Source of the DNA: an uncultured Veillonella sp.
Lineage (GTDB): Bacteria; Bacillota; Negativicutes; Veillonellales; Veillonellaceae
NCBI GenBank assembly: GCA_937930265.1
Contig: CALGLI010000068.1
Span: forward strand, 1-7,210
Length of the DNA stretch: 7,210 nt
Direction: 5' to 3'
Shown here: positions 1-5,995 of the stretch, one piece after another
Layout: every line of letters starts with the position of its first letter
Position numbering within the stretch: position 1 is the first letter of the stretch
Program-made: the position numbers and the translations under genes
The notes under the pieces: model-generated
What the model was told of the DNA's origin: nothing
The model's database searches: none
Seen by the model: the letters and a program-made list of their open reading frames with translations, nothing else

Positions 1-2256
1 GCTAAGGTAGCAGCGAAGGTTGCCATCGGCATGACCTTAGATGAAATTACAAATGCCGTTACAGGAGAAACAAAAGCGTGCTTTGAACCATCCTTGGACT
101 ATGTGGTAACGAAATTCCCTCGTTGGCCATTTGAAAAATTTAATTTGGCGGACCGTACATTGGGAACGCAAATGAAAGCCACTGGCGAAGTTATGGCTAT
201 CGACAGAACTTTAGAAGGTTCTCTATTAAAAGCCATTCGATCTTTAGAAATCGGTTTAGACCATATTGAGTTGAAAAAGATAGCTCATGAAACACCAGAA
301 CAATTGATTGAACGATTACAATTAGTCGATGATGAACGCTTGTATGTCATTGCACAAGCACTTCGTGTGGGTATTAGTGTAGAAAAAATTTGCTATATAA
401 CAAAAATTAACTCCTTCTTCATTAACAAAATTAAAAATATTGTGATGGTAGAAAAAGACTTGTCTGCGAATGGTATGACGGAAAGCAATTTAAAATTAGC
501 GAAAAAATATTCCTTCCCAGATAAAGTGATTGCTCGCTACGCTAACTGCTCTCCAGAAGATGTGTTGGCAAAACGCAATGAGCTTGGCATTCATCCAACA
601 TATAAATACGTAGATACATGTGCGGCAGAATTTGAATATAAAACGCCGTACTATTATAGTGCCTATGCGCAAGAAGATGAAGTTAAACCACTAGGTGAAA
701 AATCTGTAGTAGTACTTGGTTCTGGGCCAATTCGCATTGGTCAAGGCGTAGAGTTTGACTATTGCTCCGTACACTCTTCTTGGGCGTTGCGTAAAGCAGG
801 CATGAAATCTATCATCATTAACAATAATCCAGAGACGGTAAGTACAGACTTCGATACATCTGATAGCTTGTATTTTGAGCCCTTGACAGTAGATGATGTG
901 ATGGAAATTATCCGCAAGGAGAACCCAGTAGGAGTTATCGCTCAGTTTGGGGGACAAACGGCGATTAATCTAGCAGGGCCATTAGCGGCACGAGGTGTCA
1001 AAATTCTAGGTACATCCGTAGACAGCATTGACATGGCGGAAGACCGTGAACGGTTTGATGAATTGTTGGCAAAATTAGAAATTCCTCGTCCAGTAGGTGC
1101 TTTGGTAACTAGCGATGAAGAAGCCTTAGAAGCGGCAAAACGCTTGCAATATCCGTTGATTGTACGTCCATCTTATGTATTAGGTGGTCGAGCTATGGAA
1201 ATCGTGTATAATGACCAAGAATTAGATCGTTATATGAAAGAAGCCGTAGTAGCATCGAAAGATCACCCTGTGTTAATCGACCGTTACATGGTAGGTATGG
1301 AAGTAGAGGTAGATGCGATTTCAGATGGTATCGATGTATGCATTCCGGGTATTATGGAACAAGTGGAACGAGCAGGGGTACACTCTGGTGACTCTATTGC
1401 CGTATATCCAGCACAACATTTATCAGAAGAATTAACAAATCAAATTGTAGATTATACTCGTCGAATTGCTCAAGGTTTGCAGGTAAAAGGGGTACTCAAT
1501 ATCCAATATATCGTAGTCAATAATGAGTTACATGTTATCGAAGTAAACCCTCGTTCTAGCCGTACAGTGCCTTTCATTAGTAAAGTAACAGGTATCAACA
1601 TGGTAGAATATGCGACACGGATTGCCTTAGGAGAAACCTTGGAAAGCTTGGGATTGCCAACGGGATTAGTGCCAGCTCGTCCACATGTGGCGGTGAAAGC
1701 ACCAGTATTCTCCTTCTCTAAAATGGGCTTAGTAGAAATTGCCCTAGGACCAGAAATGAAATCCACTGGGGAAGTAATGGGTATTGGTCGCACCTATGCA
1801 GATGCTTTATTCAAAGCCATCCATGGTGCAAACATGCGCATTCCAGATAAAGGTAATATCTTGATGACTGTAGCTGACCGTGATAAAGAAGAAGCAGCCC
1901 GTCTGGCAAAAGGATTTATCGAATTGGGTTACCATATTATGGCTACCGGCGGTACAGGTCGTTATTTCACAGAACATGGTGTAAATTGTACAGTGGTAAA
2001 TAAAATATCTGAAGGCAATCCAAACTGCGCTGACTTCATCCGAGAAGGTAAAGTGGACTTGATGTTAAATACCTTGACATATGGTAAAAAGCCAGAGCGT
2101 GAAGGATTCCAATTGCGCCGTTTAGCCGTAGAAATGGGTGTACCATGCTTGACATCCTTAGATACAGCTCGTGAAGTGTTACATGTCGTAGCCAGTCGAG
2201 CTACCGCAGGCGATGCTATTACAGTGGACGCAGTACAAGATTATGAAATGGAGTAA
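1..2256 (+). CDS. carB: Carbamoyl-phosphate synthase large subunit (5'-truncated by the window edge)
   Basis: This is the C-terminal 751 residues of the ~1,070-residue subunit that makes carbamoyl phosphate from bicarbonate, ammonia (channelled from the CarA glutaminase) and two ATP, feeding pyrimidine and arginine synthesis. The frame is open from base 1 (AKVAAKVAIG...), so the Met at base 31 is internal and the true start lies upstream. In order one sees: the end of the carboxyphosphate domain (GEVMAIDRT, codons ~62-70), the oligomerisation region, then the second ATP-grasp half starting near codon 235 with GSGPIRIGQGVEFDY, followed by NNNPETVSTDFDTSD, RPSYVLGGRAMEIVY, AGVHSGDS and EVNPRSSRTVPF. 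A C-terminal MGS-like allosteric domain starts near codon 618. Aligned from memory with the E. coli enzyme, the residues of its UMP/IMP pocket (K954, T974, T977, K993) appear kept as K629, T649, T652 and K668, so UMP feedback inhibition is plausible. No frameshift is seen. It is followed 6 nt later by pyrK. Confidence 0.97.
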   Translation, partial: AKVAAKVAIGMTLDEITNAVTGETKACFEPSLDYVVTKFPRWPFEKFNLADRTLGTQMKATGEVMAIDRTLEGSLLKAIRSLEIGLDHIELKKIAHETPEQLIERLQLVDDERLYVIAQALRVGISVEKICYITKINSFFINKIKNIVMVEKDLSANGMTESNLKLAKKYSFPDKVIARYANCSPEDVLAKRNELGIHPTYKYVDTCAAEFEYKTPYYYSAYAQEDEVKPLGEKSVVVLGSGPIRIGQGVEFDYCSVHSSWALRKAGMKSIIINNNPETVSTDFDTSDSLYFEPLTVDDVMEIIRKENPVGVIAQFGGQTAINLAGPLAARGVKILGTSVDSIDMAEDRERFDELLAKLEIPRPVGALVTSDEEALEAAKRLQYPLIVRPSYVLGGRAMEIVYNDQELDRYMKEAVVASKDHPVLIDRYMVGMEVEVDAISDGIDVCIPGIMEQVERAGVHSGDSIAVYPAQHLSEELTNQIVDYTRRIAQGLQVKGVLNIQYIVVNNELHVIEVNPRSSRTVPFISKVTGINMVEYATRIALGETLESLGLPTGLVPARPHVAVKAPVFSFSKMGLVEIALGPEMKSTGEVMGIGRTYADALFKAIHGANMRIPDKGNILMTVADRDKEEAARLAKGFIELGYHIMATGGTGRYFTEHGVNCTVVNKISEGNPNCADFIREGKVDLMLNTLTYGKKPEREGFQLRRLAVEMGVPCLTSLDTAREVLHVVASRATAGDAITVDAVQDYEME

Positions 2257-2262
2257 TCATAC

Positions 2263-3030
2263 ATGAGTGGATATGTAGAAATGGGTCGAGTGATTCATAA
2301 TACCCAAATAGGTAGTGATGTATGGAGAATGTCCATATATGCACCCAAACAAGCAAAAGAGGCACAACTAGGACAGTTTTGCAATGTCCGCGTTACAGGG
2401 GGCACAGCTCCCTTGTTGCGCCGACCTATCAGCTATGCAGGATTTGATGCTGAAGCAGGTACCATCGACTTATTGTATCGTGTGGTAGGTAAAGGTACAG
2501 AAATAATGACCCAATTACGAGAAGGGGATACCTTAGATTGCTTGGGACCATTAGGTCAACCTTTTACCACTGCAGACCGCATGTTACTAGTGGCTGGTGG
2601 CGTTGGAATTGCGCCCATGCTATGTATCGCTGACCGATTGCAACCAGGTCAAGAGGCGCATGTGATATTAGGATTCCGTAATGCAAGCGAATCTTTCTGG
2701 GCAGACTTGTTCAAAGATAGCCCTGTGACTGTACATATCACCACAGATGATGGATCGTTAGGCACAAAAGGGTATCCTACGACTGTGATGGAAACACTGA
2801 TGAAAGAAGAACAGTTTGATGCAGTTTTGACATGTGGTCCTACACCAATGATGAAAGGGGTAGCCGCTGTAGCTCAACAAATGGGAGTGCCTTGCCAAGT
2901 GTCTTTAGAGGAACGCATGGGTTGTGGTACTGGCGGTTGCGTAGGCTGTGCTTGCCAAGGTAAAAGTAGTACACGGTATAAAGTATGTAAAGATGGTCCT
3001 GTATTCCCTGCTGAGGAGGTGTTTTACTAA
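2263..3030 (+). CDS. pyrK: Dihydroorotate dehydrogenase B, electron transfer subunit (FAD, [2Fe-2S])
   Basis: PyrK is the iron-sulfur flavoprotein partner of class 1B dihydroorotate dehydrogenase. It passes electrons from the FMN of PyrD through a [2Fe-2S] cluster and FAD to NAD+. The 255-residue length is normal for the family. Visible signatures are the FAD-binding RRPIS (residues 53-57), the glycine-rich nucleotide-binding segment LLVAGGVGIAPM (~108-119) typical of ferredoxin-reductase folds, CGPTPMM (191-197), and the cluster-binding cysteines C221, C226, C229 and C242 in a C-x4-C-x2-C-x12-C arrangement; C231 is an extra cysteine. The ATG at 2263 is preceded by GGAG at 2250-2253, inside the carB 3' end, with 9 nt spacing. 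The gene overlaps pyrD by one base (TAATG), which suggests translational coupling and 1:1 production, in line with the heterotetrameric complex. The presence of pyrK marks the NAD-dependent 1B enzyme, not the fumarate-dependent 1A or quinone-dependent class 2 type. Confidence 0.96.
   Translation: MSGYVEMGRVIHNTQIGSDVWRMSIYAPKQAKEAQLGQFCNVRVTGGTAPLLRRPISYAGFDAEAGTIDLLYRVVGKGTEIMTQLREGDTLDCLGPLGQPFTTADRMLLVAGGVGIAPMLCIADRLQPGQEAHVILGFRNASESFWADLFKDSPVTVHITTDDGSLGTKGYPTTVMETLMKEEQFDAVLTCGPTPMMKGVAAVAQQMGVPCQVSLEERMGCGTGGCVGCACQGKSSTRYKVCKDGPVFPAEEVFY
3013..3020 (+). promoter_or_regulatory. Ribosome binding site of pyrD inside the end of pyrK
   Basis: GAGGAGGT lies 10 nt before the ATG at 3030, and that ATG shares its A with the pyrK stop (TAATG). 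The strong Shine-Dalgarno match fixes the pyrD start and points to coupled translation of the two subunits. Confidence 0.85.
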
Positions 3031-3956
3031 TGGCTACTGTAGATCCTAAATTAGCAGTGAACTTCTGTGGTATCTCCATGAAAAATCCTATCGTAGCAGC
3101 ATCGGGCACCTTTGGATTCGGATTGGAATACGATGGTTACTTAGACCTTAATACAGAGGTAGGGGCGATTTCGGTAAAAGGCTTAACACCTACCGCTCGA
3201 CCAGGTAATTCTGGTGTACGTATCGCTGAAACACCATCTGGTGTATTGAACTGTATCGGCTTAGAGAATCCAGGAGCAGAAGCATTCGTATCGGATATAT
3301 TGCCAAATTTAAAACAATTTGATGTGCCAATTTTTGCAAATATCTCGGGGAATACCTTGGAAGAGTACGAATATATGGCAAAAACATTGACCGTCGACGG
3401 TGTAGCAGCCTTAGAGGTCAACATTAGTTGTCCTAATGTAAAATGCGGAGGAATGGCATTTGGTGTACAGGCGGAGAGTGCCGCAGCTGTATGTAAAGCA
3501 GTAAAAGCACATACAGATTTGCCAGTGATTATGAAATTATCACCAAATGTAACAGATATAGTAGAGATTGCTCGCGCTGTAGAAGCGGCAGGCGCAGATG
3601 GCATCAGCATGATTAATACCTTGTTAGGTATGTCTGTAGACCTACGGACTCGTAGACCATTATTGGGGAATATCTATGGTGGTTTATCTGGTCCAGCCGT
3701 AAAACCAGTGGCATTGCGTTTAACACATCAAGTAGCACAAGTTATTGATATCCCTATCATGGGTGGTGGCGGCATCATGACTGGTGAAGATGCTTTAGAA
3801 TTTATGTTAGTAGGAGCTGATATCGTGTCTGTGGGGACGGCAACGATGGTAGATCCACGAGCTATTGGTATCATTGCTAGTGAAATGAGTGCTTACTGTG
3901 AAAACCAACAGATTGATCATGTATCGAACTTAGTTGGTGGAATTATTATGCTTTAA
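3030..3956 (+). CDS. pyrD: Dihydroorotate dehydrogenase B, catalytic subunit (FMN, class 1B)
   Basis: This cytosolic TIM-barrel flavoprotein oxidises dihydroorotate to orotate, the fourth step of UMP synthesis, and works with the adjacent PyrK. The 308 residues match the usual PyrDB length. Visible signatures are NPIVAASGTFGFG (19-31), SVKGLT with the FMN-contacting lysine K50, NCIGLENPG (74-82), and NISCPNV (131-137), whose C134 is the catalytic base cysteine that marks class 1 enzymes (class 2 uses serine). Also present are MKLSPN with K169, SMINTLLG (193-200), GGLSGPAVKPVALR (217-230), and the FMN-phosphate loops GGGGI (245-249) and GTA (269-271). The start is set by the TAATG overlap with pyrK and a strong upstream AGGAGG. 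pyrD is the last gene of the operon here: 130 bp later comes a terminator hairpin, and no pyrE or pyrF follows. No damage is visible. Confidence 0.97.
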   Translation: MATVDPKLAVNFCGISMKNPIVAASGTFGFGLEYDGYLDLNTEVGAISVKGLTPTARPGNSGVRIAETPSGVLNCIGLENPGAEAFVSDILPNLKQFDVPIFANISGNTLEEYEYMAKTLTVDGVAALEVNISCPNVKCGGMAFGVQAESAAAVCKAVKAHTDLPVIMKLSPNVTDIVEIARAVEAAGADGISMINTLLGMSVDLRTRRPLLGNIYGGLSGPAVKPVALRLTHQVAQVIDIPIMGGGGIMTGEDALEFMLVGADIVSVGTATMVDPRAIGIIASEMSAYCENQQIDHVSNLVGGIIML

Positions 3957-4085
3957 TTTAGAGAAAAATACATATTGCCTGTAACAGGTTTAGGGTATCA
4001 GCGATACACCTGAATCAGAGTGGTTATTCGGAAATGTACCGACATAAGGAAAGATATAAAGAAGAGAACATTGAATATAATACAG
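3957..4085. other. Non-coding tail between pyrD and the terminator, with a small stem-loop
   Basis: This stretch between pyrD and the terminator has no credible gene. It contains a potential interrupted stem: CAGGT (3985-3989) pairs with ACCTG (4008-4012), and inside it GTATC (3995-3999) pairs with GATAC (4003-4007) around an AGC loop, leaving TTAGG unpaired on the left arm. A competing small hairpin, CCTG-TAA-CAGG (3978-3988), shares the CAGG bases. No T-run follows either, so they do not look like intrinsic terminators. A role is not evident; it could be part of the pyrD 3' UTR. Confidence 0.4.
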
Positions 4086-4129
4086 AAAAGGACTGTTCCA
4101 GTGAAAGAGACACTGGCAACAGTCCTTTT
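4086..4129. terminator. Bidirectional intrinsic terminator between convergent operons
   Basis: The left arm is AAAAGGACTGTT (4086-4097) plus CCAGTG (4098-4103); the loop is AAAGAGA (4104-4110). The right arm is CACTGG (4111-4116), one bulged C (4117), and AACAGTCCTTTT (4118-4129). This gives an 18-bp stem with a single bulge. The flanking AAAA and TTTT provide a U-tract on either strand. The hairpin lies 130 bp after the pyrD stop and 5 bp after the stop of the minus-strand SHOCT gene, so it can end both transcripts. Confidence 0.9.
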
Positions 4130-4134
4130 GGTGT

Positions 4135-4701
4135 TTAGATTTTATTGAGTAATTCTTCTTTTTTCTGTTGAAATTCTTCCTCAGTGATGGCACCAAGGTC
4201 AAGGAGTTCTTTTAATTGTTTGATACGAAGAATGGGATCATCTTGGGCTGGTACTACATCAGATGTGGAAGCATCCTCTGATGTATCTTCTACTTCAATA
4301 GTAGCAGTTTCCACGGGAGGACCTGCATCGATGGCAGCTTTTACAGCTGCTGTATTCACCCATAAGCCCCGTTGTTGTTGGTCGTAATCGTAGGCTACGG
4401 CACCACGAGATTCGATCCAAGCTTGTAAATTTTCATTGACTAAGTTGGTGAGAACATCGAGGGTGGCAAGACAAGTATCCTGACCTTGAATGAGTAAGAC
4501 TCGATGGGTGCGACTCACCTCTTTATTGTCGATGTGATCAATATCTTTGTCGTAAAACTTGGCACGTATGCCATAGCGACCGCGATAGGTGAAGAGTCCT
4601 GTTTTCGTATTGTAAGTAATTTTAACTTGCAATGTATGACCACCAGGTGCGTAGCTGATGATATGAGCTGGGGTCTGAGTGAACCAATCGAAGAATCCCA
4701 T
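4135..4701 (-). CDS. SHOCT-domain protein of unknown function
   Basis: The 188-residue soluble protein has no signal peptide or membrane segment. Its C-terminus (about residues 154-186, DDPILRIKQLKELLDLG then AITEEEFQQKKEEL) fits the SHOCT pattern: a short helical hairpin with the turn 'LGAITEEEF', known at the ends of many otherwise unrelated bacterial proteins and thought to mediate oligomerisation or interaction. Residues 1-~125 are an unrecognised mixed alpha/beta domain with several predicted strands (HTLQVKITYN, GLFTYRGRYG, HRVLLIQG). An acidic Thr/Ser/Glu-rich linker (~128-153) joins the two parts. The ATG at 4701 is supported by AAAGGA (complement of 4710-4715) 8 nt upstream, inside the end of the DUF805 gene. 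Only 5 nt separate the two genes, so they are very likely co-transcribed and possibly partners. The N-terminal domain could be a PH-like fold, but the sequence alone does not establish that. No function is assigned. Confidence 0.82.
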   Translation of the reverse strand: MGFFDWFTQTPAHIISYAPGGHTLQVKITYNTKTGLFTYRGRYGIRAKFYDKDIDHIDNKEVSRTHRVLLIQGQDTCLATLDVLTNLVNENLQAWIESRGAVAYDYDQQQRGLWVNTAAVKAAIDAGPPVETATIEVEDTSEDASTSDVVPAQDDPILRIKQLKELLDLGAITEEEFQQKKEELLNKI

Positions 4702-4706
4702 AGTGA

Positions 4707-5219
4707 CTATCCTTTCTTACTTTTACTTGGCCAATGTGTAGGAGAACCGTAGCGGTTATTCCTACTAGAACCAGGGAAACAGGCCAAGAATCCGTGGAGG
4801 ATATAAATGATAATAAGATGCAAGATGTATATATTTTTTAATGGGATGTATAGATTTGTACATAGAATATACATGCCCAACAAGATACCGATAAAGCGAC
4901 CAGGCAATCCGATGTCATTGAGACGGCGAATGTATAAGGTATAGTAGAAGGGTAATAATATAATATAACCGGCATAGGCCAAAGCTTTAATAGCAAAATA
5001 GGCGGGCAATATTACAACAATGGTTAATAGCTGTTGGATGAACATATTAAAGATATGCATGGTAGCTGATACAAATAATATGCTTATGATAAATTGAAAA
5101 CGATTGATACGTCCAGATGTTGCTAGCACACTATGGCTATATGGTTCAATCTTGAGTATAAGTAATAGGGAAATCAAACCTAGAAAGAATGAAATCCCTA
5201 TATTCATTAGTATGTCCAT
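4707..5219 (-). CDS. DUF805 family integral membrane protein
   Basis: The 170-residue, very hydrophobic protein carries the hallmarks of the DUF805 family (inner-membrane proteins of unknown function, E. coli YhaH/YhaI type). These are SGRINRFQF at 35-43 just before a membrane helix, RRLNDIGLPGR at 98-108 (family pattern RRxHDxGxSG), and a C-terminal PGSSRNNRYGSP at 149-160 (family pattern PGxxxxNxYGxxP). Likely membrane segments are ~5-23, 43-60, 64-92 (one long or two short), 109-124 and 130-147. The first lies before the GRxxR motif and is an extra N-terminal helix compared with typical members. The C-terminus is basic (WPSKSKKG). The ATG at 5219 has an excellent ribosome binding site, AAGGAGG (complement of 5226-5232), 6 nt upstream. 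It is the first gene of a two-gene unit with the SHOCT protein. Isoleucine-rich, AT-rich codon use is expected for a membrane protein and is not evidence of transfer. Confidence 0.87.
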   Translation of the reverse strand: MDILMNIGISFFLGLISLLLILKIEPYSHSVLATSGRINRFQFIISILFVSATMHIFNMFIQQLLTIVVILPAYFAIKALAYAGYIILLPFYYTLYIRRLNDIGLPGRFIGILLGMYILCTNLYIPLKNIYILHLIIIYILHGFLACFPGSSRNNRYGSPTHWPSKSKKG

Positions 5220-5225
5220 AAGGAA

Positions 5226-5232
5226 CCTCCTT
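5226..5232 (-). promoter_or_regulatory. Ribosome binding site of the DUF805 gene
   Basis: On the minus strand this reads AAGGAGG, 6 nt before the ATG at 5219. It decides the start in favour of this Met over the nearby internal Met5. Confidence 0.8.
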
Positions 5233-5234
5233 AC

Positions 5235-5256
5235 ATGCTACGAATAAGTATAGCAT
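5235..5256 (-). promoter_or_regulatory. Candidate minus-strand promoter -10 within a short inverted repeat
   Basis: ATGCTA (5235-5240) and TAGCAT (5251-5256) form a 6-bp inverted repeat with a 10-bp spacer just upstream of the DUF805 ribosome binding site. The minus strand reads TATACT at 5252-5247, a fair -10 hexamer overlapping the right arm. A matching -35 is weak (TTCGCC, 18 bp further upstream). The repeat might be an operator or chance. Confidence 0.3.
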
Positions 5257-5363
5257 AGATTGTGATATCTGGCGAACTGTGGAGAAATTGAATGGTATTG
5301 AAAGAGAATCTTTAACAAAACTTAGAAAATAAGGCGTAATTATAGAAACTTAGTAGAAAAAAA
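5257..5363. other. AT-rich divergent intergenic region between the DUF805 unit and the bamA operon
   Basis: I see no gene in this part of the 246-bp divergent spacer. It holds an 8-bp direct repeat, AAACTTAG, at 5318-5325 and 5346-5353. The start-to-start spacing is 28 bp, close to but not exactly three helical turns, and both copies sit just upstream of the -35 of the bamA-operon promoter. They could be a regulator's half-sites or simply chance in AT-rich DNA. Confidence 0.35.
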
Positions 5364-5392
5364 TAGGCAAAATAGCGGTTCATTGGTATAAT
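5364..5392 (+). promoter_or_regulatory. Extended -10 sigma70-type promoter for the bamA operon
   Basis: TAGGCA (5364-5369, four of six matches to TTGACA) is followed by 17 bp and then a perfect TATAAT (5387-5392). The -10 is preceded by TG at 5384-5385, which gives the extended -10 form TGnTATAAT. Transcription would start near 5399, leaving a leader of about 67 nt before the ATG at 5466. It is the best promoter candidate in the divergent intergenic region. Confidence 0.68.
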
Positions 5393-5465
5393 AGTAAAGA
5401 TAGTAAAAAATTGGTTCACTTTTTTCCTTCTAACTACGATTATATAGTTATGAAAGGAGGAACGT

Positions 5466-5966
5466 ATGGAACCTGTAACAACACCTATGGAAAAACGCAT
5501 TCGCATGGTTCGTGCTTGGTTAGATGCAGCGGCTAAATCGTATGCTACAAAAGAAAGTGTGAAAGGAAACTTTCATCTTTTCTTGGCGCAAGCAGAGATG
5601 AAGCAAATGAATGAAGGCAAACCTTCTATTGTGTCCTATGGACAACGAGCTGTATTACTACTCGCACTAGTGGGAATCATAGGGGCAACACATTGGTGGC
5701 TATCACAACATGAAACAGGGAATACCGCACATACTCCTGTCATTGATACACAGGTGGAAGTACAACCAAGCAAGGTCAGTACTCCAGTGGTTGAAAAAGA
5801 ATCGCCACCTGTAGAACAAGTAGAAACGAAGGTAGTGGAAACCGTGGTAGAACAGAATCGTGTAGTGACTACGAAACCAACTGTGGAGGCAACACCAGAG
5901 CCCTCTATTAGTTCAAAAGACCTGTTACATGCAGTGCAAGCTGGTGGACGTATTTTGCGAGATTAG
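5466..5966 (+). CDS. Uncharacterised single-pass membrane protein leading the bamA operon
   Basis: I do not recognise this 166-residue protein. Residues 1-~58 are a basic, probably helical cytoplasmic segment (KRIRMVRAWLDAAAKS, then FHLFLAQAEMKQMNEG). One membrane helix follows at about 61-79 (RAVLLLALVGIIGATHWW). A ~65-residue low-complexity tail (about 85-148) is rich in Val, Glu, Pro and Thr (VEVQPSKV, PVVEKESPPVEQVETKVVE). The protein ends in a short amphipathic-looking segment, SSKDLLHAVQAGGRILRD. The charge pattern suggests N-inside, with the Pro/Glu-rich tail in the periplasm as a spacer. The start at 5466 has AAAGGAGG at 5453-5460; Met8 is a weaker alternative. It lies 29 bp before the BamA-like gene with no terminator between, and a good promoter lies upstream, so it probably leads an envelope operon. 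A TonB-like or anti-sigma-like topology is possible, but no diagnostic motif is seen. Confidence 0.78.
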   Translation: MEPVTTPMEKRIRMVRAWLDAAAKSYATKESVKGNFHLFLAQAEMKQMNEGKPSIVSYGQRAVLLLALVGIIGATHWWLSQHETGNTAHTPVIDTQVEVQPSKVSTPVVEKESPPVEQVETKVVETVVEQNRVVTTKPTVEATPEPSISSKDLLHAVQAGGRILRD

Positions 5967-5980
5967 CACCTTTTATATTC

Positions 5981-5988
5981 TAAGGAGG
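5981..5988 (+). promoter_or_regulatory. Ribosome binding site of the bamA-like gene
   Basis: TAAGGAGG lies 7 nt before the ATG at 5996 and fixes that start, which is immediately followed by a signal peptide. Confidence 0.85.
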
Positions 5989-5995
5989 AACATAT

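Noticed and set aside
31..33. ATG at base 31 as the start of carB
   Set aside because: The frame is open upstream to base 1 and the upstream codons (AKVAAKVAIG) match conserved CarB sequence, so this Met is internal.
691..957. 88-codon minus-strand open frame opposite carB
   Set aside because: Antisense shadow of the same conserved gene, with no domain or ribosome binding site seen.
1470..1793. 107-codon minus-strand open frame opposite carB
   Set aside because: Antisense shadow of the conserved carB second ATP-grasp half.
3137..3610. 157-codon open frame on the minus strand opposite pyrD
   Set aside because: It is fully antisense to a clearly conserved pyrD, lacks a ribosome binding site, and its translation has no recognisable domain; a codon-bias shadow.
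3990..4202. 70-codon minus-strand open frame across the pyrD-SHOCT spacer
   Set aside because: It overlaps both the terminator hairpin and the 3' end of the SHOCT gene in another frame, and its Lys/Tyr/Phe-rich product resembles nothing known.
4504..4752. 82-codon plus-strand open frame opposite the SHOCT gene
   Set aside because: It is antisense to the SHOCT/DUF805 junction, where the minus-strand reading has both start signals and family motifs.
5312..5506. 64-codon minus-strand open frame across the bamA-operon promoter
   Set aside because: It covers the promoter and the start of the plus-strand gene; its composition simply mirrors AT-rich intergenic DNA and no ribosome binding site was found.
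5955..5979. Possible internal promoter TTGCGA / TATATT just before the bamA-like gene
   Set aside because: The spacing is only 13 bp, too short for a sigma70 promoter, and the elements sit at the end of the preceding gene; co-transcription is simpler.
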